A DNA stretch of 64,000 nt, taken from positions 140,388 to 204,387 of IMG/VR virus record IMGVR_UViG_3300009177_000028, one strand, 5' to 3'. The DNA comes from a virus. Positions 8,733 to 17,415 of this stretch are shown piece after piece. Each line of letters begins with the position of its first letter. Positions within the stretch are counted from its first letter, which is position 1. The notes beneath the pieces are model-generated. The model had not been told where the DNA came from and made no database searches. It was given only the letters and a program-made list of their open reading frames with translations. A program made the position numbers and the translations under genes.

Positions 8733-9001
8733 CTCTTTAATTCGTATCCTCCGAGGAGATGCTCGTTGTCATCTATGACCTTAATGACATCCTCGGTTAG
8801 CTCATCATCACGATAGTAGCCATAGATGGCCCCACCTAAACCTAATGCAGCTTTATGTACTTTTTCACCATACAAAAAGTACATCCCGATACCAAGTTTA
8901 TCACAATCAAGTATCTCAAAATGGTACCCGATGTCTGACTTAAAAACACGAAGAGTGAAGCGCGTATCGATAGATTTATTTAGAACAATTTCAGTTTTCA
9001 T
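8729..9001 (-). CDS. small hypothetical protein, minus strand
   Basis: 90 residues from ATG at 9001; a GTG at 9025 would add 8 and overlap the divergent plus-strand start, so it is less likely. Sequence MKTEIVLNKSIDTRF, then a Gly-rich stretch (ALGLGGAIYGYY) and an acidic end. Coupled to the downstream minus-strand gene by a 4-nt overlap. Unknown. Confidence 0.6.
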   Translation of the reverse strand: MKTEIVLNKSIDTRFTLRVFKSDIGYHFEILDCDKLGIGMYFLYGEKVHKAALGLGGAIYGYYRDDELTEDVIKVIDDNEHLLGGYELKR

Positions 9002-9016
9002 GTAGAGGTATATATC

Positions 9017-9346
9017 ATGGATCACTTGTGCCCCATTTGCCAGCGAAAGCTAACTGCGGAAGATGAAAGGAATGAAATTACCGATTATCATTGCTTTCCT
9101 CCGCCCAACGATCATCACTTTAGTAAGCGTATAAAGAACGATCAAGTTCAGAAGATTAAAATTCGTCTTAGCCCAGACGGCAATAAGCTATACCTCAAGA
9201 TTAACTTCGATGAGGGTTACTCTCAAGTCTGGACTAGGCCCGATGATGAGTCATCTAGGATTAAGATCAATCATGTCTTTGAGCCCGACCTTAGTGACCT
9301 AAACGCCCTTCAACAGAAGCTCCGTACCTACCTAATCTTCTCATGA
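9017..9346 (+). CDS. zinc-knuckle/FS array protein 7 (short form)
   Basis: 109 residues, the smallest member, showing the minimal plan: CPIC at 5-8, a lone C26, strands IKIRL and LYLKINF, an acidic EPDLSDLNALQ stretch, then KLRTYLIFS. TCATGA overlap starts an uninterrupted run of array genes up to 13.9 kb. Confidence 0.85.
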   Translation: MDHLCPICQRKLTAEDERNEITDYHCFPPPNDHHFSKRIKNDQVQKIKIRLSPDGNKLYLKINFDEGYSQVWTRPDDESSRIKINHVFEPDLSDLNALQQKLRTYLIFS

Positions 9347-9699
9347 AAGCACCGACCCATTGTCCCAAATGTGGGGACGCTTTAGTTAATGATTTCTATG
9401 AACGGAAATCGCGCAATATCATAATCAAACGTTGTAAAACTCGCCCTGATCATCAATTCCAATGCGTAGTAGGTGAGAATGATACTGACATGCACAGTGC
9501 CACCGTTGCCGTTTCTGTCAATCCTTTGATTAGAGTGGCTTGGCGATTTGACGAGAAGACCTTAGCAGTAGCTAAGGGAACTATAGAAGAAATGATAAAG
9601 AGAGGGGATGATGAAGAATTTTTACCCTTCTTTATGCCAAACTTTAAAGATTATAATAAGCTAATTAAGAAACTCAGAACATATATTACTTTCTCATGA
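9343..9699 (+). CDS. zinc-knuckle/FS array protein 8
   Basis: 118 residues. CPKC at 7-10, then C31 and C41. Strand VAVSVNPLIRVAWRF in the middle; end LIKKLRTYITFS. ATGA overlaps at both ends. Confidence 0.85.
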   Translation: MKAPTHCPKCGDALVNDFYERKSRNIIIKRCKTRPDHQFQCVVGENDTDMHSATVAVSVNPLIRVAWRFDEKTLAVAKGTIEEMIKRGDDEEFLPFFMPNFKDYNKLIKKLRTYITFS

Positions 9700-10112
9700 C
9701 CCCTATGTTTATCTCCATGGCTTGCGGCTTCTGTCGTAAGCCTCTCGAATTTCAAGAGAGGCACTCTGGAGATACTCATTTTGATCTCTATATCTGTCGA
9801 GACTGTCAGGCCCCGAAACATCAAACCCTTTACCGACAACTATATAATAAACAAGGGTTTGTTTTATTATGTGATTATGTTAGAATTGATGAATGGTTTA
9901 TTACAAGATACTATCGCCCTACCTCTAAAGGATCCAAAAGTAACTATTCCATTATTTTTAAAGAAGCGATAGGCATCATAGATGGGTCCGTAGACATGGA
10001 GCCCATCTCTCTTAATAAGCCGGTTTGTGAGGTGGACTGTATTTTAGATTTGCCGCTTAATGATATCGAATTACTGAAGCATAAACTAAGCATTTGGACT
10101 ACTTTTTCCTAA
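9696..10112 (+). CDS. zinc-knuckle/FS array protein 9
   Basis: 138 residues. CGFC at 10-13 and CRDC at 34-37 make a complete four-Cys site. Ends LLKHKLSIWTTFS, coded TTT TCC TAA with no overlapping start, one of the cases showing that Phe-Ser is kept for the protein's sake. Confidence 0.85.
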   Translation: MTPMFISMACGFCRKPLEFQERHSGDTHFDLYICRDCQAPKHQTLYRQLYNKQGFVLLCDYVRIDEWFITRYYRPTSKGSKSNYSIIFKEAIGIIDGSVDMEPISLNKPVCEVDCILDLPLNDIELLKHKLSIWTTFS

Positions 10113-10152
10113 ATTAATTAGTGAGCGTTTGCGCAGGGTTATATACGAGTAT

Positions 10153-10500
10153 ATGGACGATACTCTGCACTGCCCTATTTGCGGCAATAAAATGCGCACG
10201 GTGAACATAAAGCAACTATATGAAAGAACAGGGAATTGGGCGGAACGCACCTGCAATGGAATGAATCATTCTCTGCAAGTGGTTGCCACTCCAAAAGGGA
10301 AGGTTGATTTACTTAAACTGTCACTCAATCCTAAATACTCAAAATTTTTAGAAATTGATTTTGTCAATCAAAAATGTCGCATTATCTGTATGAAAGATAG
10401 TAAGCCAGATTATATTGACATAGCTAAGATGATTGAGCCAGACTTTCCGGATCTGGTTAAGCTAAAGGAAAGAGTGCTGCTATATGTTACCTTCTCATGA
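10153..10500 (+). CDS. zinc-knuckle/FS array protein 10
   Basis: 115 residues from ATG 10153; the in-frame TTG at 10129 would add 8 residues not seen in relatives. CPIC at 7-10 and C34. Ends LKERVLLYVTFS. A 40-nt gap to the previous gene is the only untranslated gap between 9.0 and 13.9 kb, so initiation here is independent. Confidence 0.8.
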   Translation: MDDTLHCPICGNKMRTVNIKQLYERTGNWAERTCNGMNHSLQVVATPKGKVDLLKLSLNPKYSKFLEIDFVNQKCRIICMKDSKPDYIDIAKMIEPDFPDLVKLKERVLLYVTFS

Positions 10501-10832
10501 AAACACCATGTCCATTTTGTCGTTCTGAACTTGAAGAGTTTAAAGATAAATTCATTACCACCCATGCCTGTTATGATTCTGCCTGCATCAACGATGATAT
10601 GCCAAGGTATAAGGAAATCTACGAAAACACTTCCGAGTCGTTAATAGAACGATACTTCATGATGGGCGGATACTATATCCAAGTAAGCTATAAGAACAAT
10701 TGGACAGTTATTTCTAGATTAGAAGCATGTCTCCTTTTTGATTCAGTCCAAATACCTACCGCCCTTAAAGTAGATTTAACCAATCCATTAGATATTCTCA
10801 ATAAAGTTAAACTTTTTATGATATTTTCATGA
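10497..10832 (+). CDS. zinc-knuckle/FS array protein 11
   Basis: 111 residues. CPFC at 5-8, C25 and C30. Ends LNKVKLFMIFS. ATGA overlaps upstream and downstream. Confidence 0.85.
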   Translation: MKTPCPFCRSELEEFKDKFITTHACYDSACINDDMPRYKEIYENTSESLIERYFMMGGYYIQVSYKNNWTVISRLEACLLFDSVQIPTALKVDLTNPLDILNKVKLFMIFS

Positions 10833-11194
10833 ATGATTATATATTTTGTCCATTTTGCGGAGGCGTTGAATGGATAACCGATAAATCGGGTTATGCGGGA
10901 AATGGACGATTAGAGTCTCATAAGTGTAAAGACTGTAAGAAATTTACTTATGTTAATCATTTTGAAAAAACTACTTCGCCAGGTGGACTAGAGCATTTTA
11001 GAAAAAGTAGATTCTCGATTGATGCTAGAATTGATCCTTATCAAGTAACAGTCTTTTATCATAAAGACTCAACCCAATTTAGGGACATTCACTCTGGATA
11101 CGTTATTTTAGTATTAAAGCAAGCAGTTACATTTAATTGGTATAAAAACGAAGAGCTAGTAGATAAAATTAAGAAGTATGTGGTGTTCTCGTGA
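10829..11194 (+). CDS. zinc-knuckle/FS array protein 12
   Basis: 121 residues. CPFC at 7-10 and CKDC at 33-36, a complete zinc-ribbon-like site. Ends VDKIKKYVVFS, coded TTC TCG TGA; the wobble G turns the downstream start into GTG (GTGA overlap). Confidence 0.85.
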   Translation: MNDYIFCPFCGGVEWITDKSGYAGNGRLESHKCKDCKKFTYVNHFEKTTSPGGLEHFRKSRFSIDARIDPYQVTVFYHKDSTQFRDIHSGYVILVLKQAVTFNWYKNEELVDKIKKYVVFS

Positions 11195-11577
11195 TTTGGC
11201 AATATAAAGACTGTCCACTTTGTGGCTGCGAAATGAAGGTAGTACAAGGGGATCCCAACGAGCCTTTGTATCTAATGAGGTGTCCCACCCAACTAGAGCT
11301 GCCCCAAAAGACCTACTTCACCCTATCAGAAGGTGGACTTATCTTAAACGAAATCATGACTCATTTCGAACTAGAGTTTCAGAATCATAAACCAATCTAT
11401 CAAGTAGTTAGAATCTATCCATTTGCTATTAAATCTTATGATGATGTCTCTAATATTTACAGATATGATGCTAGGATGAATTCTAGATTCATTGCCGAGA
11501 CTCCATATATAAATCTCCCTTGGAACGATAAAGAAAAGATAATCAAGAAACTCTCAACCTATACAGTATTCTCATGA
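11191..11577 (+). CDS. zinc-knuckle/FS array protein 13 (GTG start)
   Basis: 128 residues, GTG start in a GTGA overlap. CPLCGC at 8-13, then C31 in RCPTQ. Ends IKKLSTYTVFS. ATGA overlap to the next gene. Confidence 0.85.
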   Translation: MIWQYKDCPLCGCEMKVVQGDPNEPLYLMRCPTQLELPQKTYFTLSEGGLILNEIMTHFELEFQNHKPIYQVVRIYPFAIKSYDDVSNIYRYDARMNSRFIAETPYINLPWNDKEKIIKKLSTYTVFS

Positions 11578-11975
11578 CGCTACCCTGCCCCGTTTGCCAC
11601 GAAATTATGCAAACAACCGAAACCACTAATCTTATCATGTGCCCAAGGCGCAAGATCCATGTCCCATCTCTTAAACAAGACATAGAGACGGTTCATGCCA
11701 TCTACCATTTGAATTCAGAGAATAAGCCCATCCTAAAGGTCATCGAAGTTCTTCCATATACTTTTGAGATTCATGATAATCCTAAGGGCCTTAAACAAAC
11801 CAGAATAATTAAAACCATTAAATGGAATGACCGTAAATCATCTAGAACTACTAGGCTCAGGACAACCTCTCTGGAACGAGAGAACCTAATTACCGTTCCA
11901 GGAACAGTTAATTGCCAATGGGATGACCCCAAGCAAGTCCAAGAACGTGTCAACATGTATATGTTATTCTCATGA
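11574..11975 (+). CDS. zinc-knuckle/FS array protein 14
   Basis: 133 residues. CPVC at 5-8 and C23 in MCPRRK. Basic middle (KSSRTTRLRTTSLER). Ends VQERVNMYMLFS. ATGA overlaps both sides. Confidence 0.85.
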   Translation: MTLPCPVCHEIMQTTETTNLIMCPRRKIHVPSLKQDIETVHAIYHLNSENKPILKVIEVLPYTFEIHDNPKGLKQTRIIKTIKWNDRKSSRTTRLRTTSLERENLITVPGTVNCQWDDPKQVQERVNMYMLFS

Positions 11976-12343
11976 TATTCTCTACCGATCGTTGTCCATT
12001 ATGCAACCAGAAACTCAAATTAGAAATAATTGACGGTTCCTCGGGTAAGGTCGCCTTTCTCTACTACTGCGAGAAAAGAGAAATAACTCGTAATGAAAGC
12101 AATACAAGTTCCGTTGCAGTCCGACACTACGAGAATAGATCTTATCAAGGCGGAGAATTATCCTTTATGATTATTCCGCCTTTTGAATTGATGCATTCTC
12201 AAGCTAAGAAGTTAACTTCTGTTCGTGCGGCAAGTCCGTATCAACCCAAGAAAATTATTTTTGAAGTGCCCCTGCTTGACTTAGACTATTCCAAGACACA
12301 CCTTGTAATCGATAAAATCAAATTACTTACCCTATTCTCATGA
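11972..12343 (+). CDS. zinc-knuckle/FS array protein 15
   Basis: 123 residues. CPLC at 8-11 and C33 in YYCEK. Shares with neighbours a strand plus PP motif (MIIPPFELM) about 60 residues from the end. Ends IDKIKLLTLFS. Confidence 0.85.
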   Translation: MIFSTDRCPLCNQKLKLEIIDGSSGKVAFLYYCEKREITRNESNTSSVAVRHYENRSYQGGELSFMIIPPFELMHSQAKKLTSVRAASPYQPKKIIFEVPLLDLDYSKTHLVIDKIKLLTLFS

Positions 12344-12687
12344 ATAATTTTGCCATCGATTTCTGCCCCCTGTGTGACAAACCCCTACGGTTACGCCGTG
12401 TCTCCAAGGTCAATATCTATGATTGCCCCACCACTTACGAAGCCGTAACTGCCAATGGCATTAAGCAAAGAAGCCATTATGAGGTAGAGTGTGATGATGG
12501 CCAATGCATTCAACACGTCTATGTCTTACCCTGGAGTATTGATACTTTCGACAAGTATAATAAGTCCCGAGTTCATAAACTACACAATGGGCACCGCTGG
12601 AAGTTTGTAGTAGAATTACCGCCCATTCATCCAGACAAAGAAGATAAGCTTAAAGAGAGAATTAATCTACTGGTGGCGTATCTATGA
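12340..12687 (+). CDS. zinc-knuckle array protein 16 (Tyr-Leu end)
   Basis: 115 residues. CPLC at 9-12, C29 in DCPTTY. Ends LKERINLLVAYL, one of the departures from Phe-Ser, coded TAT CTA TGA while the ATGA overlap is retained. Confidence 0.85.
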   Translation: MNNFAIDFCPLCDKPLRLRRVSKVNIYDCPTTYEAVTANGIKQRSHYEVECDDGQCIQHVYVLPWSIDTFDKYNKSRVHKLHNGHRWKFVVELPPIHPDKEDKLKERINLLVAYL

Positions 12688-13088
12688 CTGAAGAACAAGA
12701 GTTTCAAAACTACCACCTACCAAAACCATGTAAGTTTTGTTCTCAGCCGGCCGGCTATGCACCCATTGATGCGCAGTCCGAAACTAATCGTCTCTGCGTT
12801 TATTTCTGCCATACTTGTAATGCTGAGTATGTCTATTTTAGAGATAATAAGATTATCAGTGAATCACTCTATACCGGCATTAATAATAGAGTTTATCGAT
12901 ATACCATTGCTTATGGCGATATTGGGCAAATTTGGTATGTGGAAAAGCCTGGTATCCCTGGTGCAGTCGTCAACAAGGGGATGAAGTTGCTGAAGAGTTT
13001 CAACCCCGGCAAAAACTGTGATACGACTCCTATCCTAACTCCCCAAAATGTAAATGAGAAGCTAAGAACATGGCTGGTCTTTCTTTGA
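12684..13088 (+). CDS. zinc-knuckle array protein 17 (Phe-Leu end)
   Basis: 134 residues. CKFC at 16-19 after a longer leader, then C38 and CHTC at 42-45. Ends VNEKLRTWLVFL, coded TTT CTT TGA. The A-to-T change that makes the next start TTG also makes the terminal codon Leu. Confidence 0.8.
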   Translation: MTEEQEFQNYHLPKPCKFCSQPAGYAPIDAQSETNRLCVYFCHTCNAEYVYFRDNKIISESLYTGINNRVYRYTIAYGDIGQIWYVEKPGIPGAVVNKGMKLLKSFNPGKNCDTTPILTPQNVNEKLRTWLVFL

Positions 13089-13480
13089 GATGTCATCTTT
13101 GTAACGCCGAGCTTCGCCCCAACAATTATGCTGATTGGGAAATTAGGAATAGAAAGCAAATTACCTACGCCTGTCCTCCAAGCCATCCTCCCCATGCCGC
13201 GATTGAAATGATCCATCCAGATCTTGAGATCAATTACTATAGCTTCCTCTTCCAAATTAAAGACCAACACTATAAACTGTGTTCCCGTGGCTACTCTATT
13301 ATTAGAGAAGCAGATTTCCCCATTACAGTACTTTATAAAGTAACCGTTGCAAAACAGGGACATACAGAGCACCAGATTCTTAGGATTCCTAGATTTTATC
13401 CTCTTGAATTGGCGCAGAGTTTCAATATTCACTGCCAAACAGTTTATCAAAAAATCAAACCACTAATAGTATTCTCATGA
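13085..13480 (+). CDS. zinc-knuckle/FS array protein 18 (TTG start)
   Basis: 131 residues if read from TTG 13085, which lies exactly where relatives have ATG in the 4-nt stop/start overlap (TTGA). ATG 13070 would add 5 residues and a 19-nt overlap and cannot be excluded. CHLC at 3-6, C30. Ends YQKIKPLIVFS. Confidence 0.75.
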   Translation: MRCHLCNAELRPNNYADWEIRNRKQITYACPPSHPPHAAIEMIHPDLEINYYSFLFQIKDQHYKLCSRGYSIIREADFPITVLYKVTVAKQGHTEHQILRIPRFYPLELAQSFNIHCQTVYQKIKPLIVFS

Positions 13481-13896
13481 AGCACTTCCAAACCAGAACC
13501 TGCCCGCTATGCAGCAAGAAGCTCAAACTGGGAGACGAAGACTCCCTCCATGACTTCTACTGCGAGGACTTCTACCTTAGAGGATACGGGATGAATGAGT
13601 TTTTCCTGCTGCTAGACGATGCCACTTCCGTCAGCAGTAGGCGCCGTACCCACATAAAGGAGCCCCATTACTCTATTGATGTAACGGAAGGAAAATACCG
13701 ACAGAGCACTATTATTCCTCCGTACTGGATTATCAGTACCGAGGAAGATAACAAGTCTCGCATCTATAAATTTGGACAAGAGATTAGCCTTCCATCAGAA
13801 CAAACTCTTCTGATGGAAGTCCCCCTAATTGTCCCCAGCGACTATCTTCCTGAACAATTCGCTAAGAAGATTAAGAACCTAGTCATCTTTACATGA
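13477..13896 (+). CDS. zinc-knuckle array protein 19 (Phe-Thr end)
   Basis: 139 residues. CPLC at 9-12, C29 in YCEDFY. Ends FAKKIKNLVIFT, coded TTT ACA TGA. The TGA still forms an ATGA, but the frame from that ATG closes after 18 codons inside the inserted two-component cassette: apparently an orphaned coupling site. Confidence 0.8.
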   Translation: MKHFQTRTCPLCSKKLKLGDEDSLHDFYCEDFYLRGYGMNEFFLLLDDATSVSSRRRTHIKEPHYSIDVTEGKYRQSTIIPPYWIISTEEDNKSRIYKFGQEISLPSEQTLLMEVPLIVPSDYLPEQFAKKIKNLVIFT

Positions 13897-14236
13897 AGTG
13901 TCTCAGAAGCTCTTGGAGCCCTGCTATATCGAATGGCTTCTTGAGGTAGGTACCTGGTTTGAATTCCTTGTCGAGATCGGCAGAGGCACTCATAACCACG
14001 ATGGGGGTAGAGTTCAGTCCCGCCTTCTTGGCGGCCACTAGAAACTCTCGTCCGCTCATGATGGACATCATCAGGTCAAGCAGGACCAAGCGGGGATGGT
14101 GGTCTTGGAGCCAGTTCAGGGCGTCTTGGCCGTTGTTGCAGGAGGCCATTTCCCACCCACTGTCCTCTAGGACAAAGCCCAGCACTTCTCGGAGGTCGAG
14201 GTCGTCATCCACAACCAGCACTTGAGGTTTATCCAC
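13889..14236 (-). CDS. single-domain response regulator (receiver)
   Basis: 115 residues from GTG 14236, preceded by GAAAGG; an upstream ATG (14278) would overlap the kinase by 37 nt. Receiver domain complete: acidic pocket VVDDD (8-12), phospho-acceptor Asp54 (LLDLMM), Ser83 (VMSAS), Lys100 (KKPFD). No output domain. It follows the kinase gene at once and is presumably its partner. GC-rich and convergent with the array, it looks inserted. Confidence 0.88.
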   Translation of the reverse strand: MDKPQVLVVDDDLDLREVLGFVLEDSGWEMASCNNGQDALNWLQDHHPRLVLLDLMMSIMSGREFLVAAKKAGLNSTPIVVMSASADLDKEFKPGTYLKKPFDIAGLQELLRHFM

Positions 14237-14241
14237 AACTT

Positions 14242-15396
14242 CTACCTTTCTTCCAAAACGCCGCTCATGGGCAGGCACAACCTGAAAACAGACCCAGGCC
14301 CATTAGGTGGGTCGTGAATCTCGATCCGCCCGCCAAGGCTCTTGGCGGCCTCTCCGGCGAGCCAAAGGCCAATCCCCATCCCGGCGTACTGGTCACCCGA
14401 GACGGCTCGCTCGAACCTCTGGAAAATGCGCTTGCGGTCTTTCTCAGGCACACCAATGCCATAGTCCCTCACATCGACCACAACCCAGCCGTCTACATGA
14501 GCTACATTGATATCAACAGGTTTTCCACAACCATATTTCATCGCGTTGTTGACCAGATTGGTCATAATCTGCTCAACCTTACTGACATCCCAAGTGCCGC
14601 GAATGCGCACTTTTGGCAAGTCAAGGCGAATCTCAATTCCCTGCCGTTTTGCCAAATCGTCATTCCTGAGCACAGTCTCTCGGATGACCTCACACACATC
14701 CGCATCTTGGAACGTCACTTGCGTGGGACTGGAGCGCCGTGAGACCTCTAGCAGGTCGCGTACAAGAGCGTTGAGCTTTTGTCCAGACCTCTCCACCGCT
14801 CCCAACCTCCTCAGAATCTCTGCCCTTGACAGCTCTTCCTTTGTCAATTTCTGCACCAAGTTCTGCGATGTCAAAAGAATACTAGAGATTGGCGTTTTCA
14901 ACTCATGAGCTGCCACTGAGATAAAGTCCTCTCTGATACTAATTGCCTGCTTGAGCTGCTCTCGATATTGAGATAGCTCAGTTATATCAACAAAGGAGAC
15001 GATTCCTTTGCCATCCTTCCCATGAGCTGGAGGGAGAAGCGCACCCTGACAGAGAAAGGTTCGCTTGTTGCCGGTCTCGGCGCAGGTCCAGTTAATCTCA
15101 TAGGCGGTAAAGGTCTCACCTCGGGCCACCCGTCTGGAGGGGTAGTCCCTTTCGGCAATTTGACTCCCATCGTTCTCGAAAAGCCCGCCCCGCCATCTTG
15201 CCTCATAGAGGCGAAAGGCTTCCGCATTCTCTTCGATACCGGCCGGCTCCACCTCTGGAACGACGTATTTGAGCGCGGTAGCGTTCGCATACAAGATCCG
15301 TGCCGTGTCCAGCTCGACTACAATAACTGCACTGGGAAGCGTATTCAGTAGCGCTTCCATCCACTTACGATGAGCCTGCTCTTCGAGTGTTATCAT
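14242..15396 (-). CDS. PAS-domain sensor histidine kinase (soluble)
   Basis: 384 residues from ATG 15396 with GAGGGG 7 nt upstream; an upstream ATG (15459) lacks such a site. PAS-like N-terminus (LNTLPSAVIVVELDTARILYAN), then HisKA with His164 in AAHELKTP, N box (LVNNAMKYG), G1 (DYGIGVP), F box (FQRFERA) and G2 (GMGIGLWLAG). No membrane segment, so it senses a cytoplasmic cue. By family it autophosphorylates His164 and passes phosphate to a receiver. Its TAG stop is the only TAG among called genes of the left compartment, another mark of foreign origin. Confidence 0.92.
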   Translation of the reverse strand: MITLEEQAHRKWMEALLNTLPSAVIVVELDTARILYANATALKYVVPEVEPAGIEENAEAFRLYEARWRGGLFENDGSQIAERDYPSRRVARGETFTAYEINWTCAETGNKRTFLCQGALLPPAHGKDGKGIVSFVDITELSQYREQLKQAISIREDFISVAAHELKTPISSILLTSQNLVQKLTKEELSRAEILRRLGAVERSGQKLNALVRDLLEVSRRSSPTQVTFQDADVCEVIRETVLRNDDLAKRQGIEIRLDLPKVRIRGTWDVSKVEQIMTNLVNNAMKYGCGKPVDINVAHVDGWVVVDVRDYGIGVPEKDRKRIFQRFERAVSGDQYAGMGIGLWLAGEAAKSLGGRIEIHDPPNGPGSVFRLCLPMSGVLEER

Positions 15397-15528
15397 GCGG
15401 TACCCCTCAGAGACTGTATGACCATGTCTCAGCAAGACGCAAGCACAATCGCCCAGCAAAAATCATGCCATGTTGCCTTTTGCCCCACCTGTGGTTAATT
15501 TTCCATCAGGAACTGGAATCTGAATTTT

Positions 15529-15942
15529 ATGAACTGCCCACTCTGCCAAACACCGCTTTCTATTGATGCTAGCGATGTGTATAAAGATCATCCAACTTAT
15601 AAATGTCCCATTCAAGTTAGTGGAGACGAATATACTCATTCCACTCATTACATCAAATACTTTTCGGCAGATTGGACCTACTCCCATTACAGAGAAGAGG
15701 CTGTCCTCCCACCCTACCGATTGATTAATTATTATAATTTTCGACAGGGCAAGAGTGATTACTCTGCTATCCAGGAGTATAAGTTTGTCAAGCATGCCCT
15801 CCAAAAGAATGGTCAGGTCAAGCGCTTCCCTTGCTTCGACCGATATAAGTTTCAAACGTTGATGCGCTTCGATCAATGCCTCTCCATCCCAGATAGTGAA
15901 CACTTCGTCAATCGAATCAAAACCCTCTTGGTCTTCTCATGA
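15529..15942 (+). CDS. zinc-knuckle/FS array protein 20
   Basis: 137 residues; first array gene after the two-component insertion. CPLC at 3-6, C26 in KCPIQV. Ends VNRIKTLLVFS. The 130-nt gap before it holds a short FCPTCG-coding scrap ending in TAA, perhaps a relic of a damaged array gene. Confidence 0.85.
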   Translation: MNCPLCQTPLSIDASDVYKDHPTYKCPIQVSGDEYTHSTHYIKYFSADWTYSHYREEAVLPPYRLINYYNFRQGKSDYSAIQEYKFVKHALQKNGQVKRFPCFDRYKFQTLMRFDQCLSIPDSEHFVNRIKTLLVFS

Positions 15943-16298
15943 GAACTTGTCCATTATGTAATAAAACTCTAATTAAGCAATCGGCCCAAGATGCTTGTGG
16001 GTACCAAGAGGATTGGTATTGTCCCGATGAGCTTCGTTTGGCCTCGGGACGTAAAGTCAATCACTATCGAGAATATCCTGAATTAGGATACACCGATATA
16101 TACTTACCGCCCTACCGCATCCGCAATCAAGATGGTCAATCCAAAATTGGTTATCTCTCCCAGTACAAAACTAAACGAAGAGTTCGTACTACTAGAGGGA
16201 AATACTATTTCAAAACCATCATCACCTGCCCACAACTCCACCCAGATACCGAAGAGAAACTTCTTAATAGAGTTAAACTCCTCCTATTAATATCATGA
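15939..16298 (+). CDS. zinc-knuckle array protein 21 (Ile-Ser end)
   Basis: 119 residues. CPLC at 4-7, C20 and C28 (WYCPDEL). The strand-PP motif YLPPYRI recurs here as in proteins 15, 19 and 20. Ends LNRVKLLLLIS. ATGA overlaps. Confidence 0.85.
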   Translation: MRTCPLCNKTLIKQSAQDACGYQEDWYCPDELRLASGRKVNHYREYPELGYTDIYLPPYRIRNQDGQSKIGYLSQYKTKRRVRTTRGKYYFKTIITCPQLHPDTEEKLLNRVKLLLLIS

Positions 16299-16675
16299 TG
16301 AATGGATTCAATCAATATCTTTGCGACTTTTGCCAGCAACCTTGCAGACGATCCACTGGAGCTAAAGAGTATGGGAAACATGCCCGATGGCAACGCTGCC
16401 TCTCATGCAAAGTCTCCTACGCCATTAGCCTAACAGGGCAAGTCAAATGCCGAATCTTTCGAGGCCCTGGAGAGGATGAATTCTATCAACTTAGAATCAA
16501 TTACAAAGAGAATATTTCTACCATCTGCTTCCTTAAAAAGGATAGTTGGATGTATAACAACCGCAAACAAACTACTTATAACTCAACCCAAATAGTTACC
16601 TTGGATCATTGCATTAAAGATATCTCGCCCCAAAATGTCCAAGATAAAATCAAATTGTATATTCTATTCTCATGA
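16295..16675 (+). CDS. zinc-knuckle/FS array protein 22
   Basis: 126 residues, ATG in an ATGA overlap (a second ATG follows at 16298). CDFCQQPC at 10-17 and CLSC at 35-38. Ends VQDKIKLYILFS. The preceding ISPQN resembles NPNN/TPEN in the next two members. Confidence 0.85.
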   Translation: MMNGFNQYLCDFCQQPCRRSTGAKEYGKHARWQRCLSCKVSYAISLTGQVKCRIFRGPGEDEFYQLRINYKENISTICFLKKDSWMYNNRKQTTYNSTQIVTLDHCIKDISPQNVQDKIKLYILFS

Positions 16676-17034
16676 TTAAATGTCATTTCTGCCAACGAAC
16701 TTGCCGTAAGGTGGTTCCCAATCAAAAAGAATTTGATCGCACTCCCTACTGGCGCTGCGATTATCATGGCTCAACCGTTGTTAGACAATATTACATCTCC
16801 GTTCAAGCGGAACCACTTTGCCTATCTCATATTGGTTTGATTACCTATTATAAAGATCTTCAATATGGAGCCTATCTTTTCTTTGATGAAGCTCACTTCC
16901 CCCATAAATTTAGAATCGATAAGATTAATCCATATCCACGGACCACTCAAACCGTTATGACCCTGGACTTCCATCCAGATATCACACCGGAAAATGTCCA
17001 GCAGAAACTCCCGACCTATATTATGTTCTCATGA
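16672..17034 (+). CDS. zinc-knuckle/FS array protein 23
   Basis: 120 residues. CHFCQRTC at 4-11, C29. Ends PENVQQKLPTYIMFS. The CxxCxxxC form is shared with proteins 22 and 24, marking a local subfamily. Confidence 0.85.
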   Translation: MIKCHFCQRTCRKVVPNQKEFDRTPYWRCDYHGSTVVRQYYISVQAEPLCLSHIGLITYYKDLQYGAYLFFDEAHFPHKFRIDKINPYPRTTQTVMTLDFHPDITPENVQQKLPTYIMFS

Positions 17035-17369
17035 ATTACTATTGCCTCTTCTGCGATCAACGATGCAAGAAAACTCACCCGGAAGCCTCCTGGTGGAAAT
17101 GCAGGCCATGCAAGGTCTCCTTCCATGATGATGACAATGGCCTTTGGAAAATTTCTTTCTCCGTCAACAAACCAGATGCCCTTTATACCTTGGACTTGCT
17201 CCTCAATGAAAATAAAACCGAGCTGTATGTCCTGGGCAGAGATCCCGTTCCCTCCATTATCGATTCCATTATGAATGGAAAGCTAACCATCTCCCTCCCC
17301 TCCATTATGCAAAATGTTAATCCCAATAACGTGGCGGATAAAGTAAAAACATTATTGGTCTTCTCCTGA
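17031..17369 (+). CDS. zinc-knuckle/FS array protein 24
   Basis: 112 residues. CLFCDQRC at 5-12, CRPC at 24-27. Ends NNVADKVKTLLVFS, coded TTC TCC TGA without an overlapping start. Last member of the coupled chain. Confidence 0.85.
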   Translation: MNYYCLFCDQRCKKTHPEASWWKCRPCKVSFHDDDNGLWKISFSVNKPDALYTLDLLLNENKTELYVLGRDPVPSIIDSIMNGKLTISLPSIMQNVNPNNVADKVKTLLVFS

Positions 17370-17415
17370 AATTTGCCACGACACAAAGTTTCATTCGATC
17401 CGCCCCATTTCGCGC

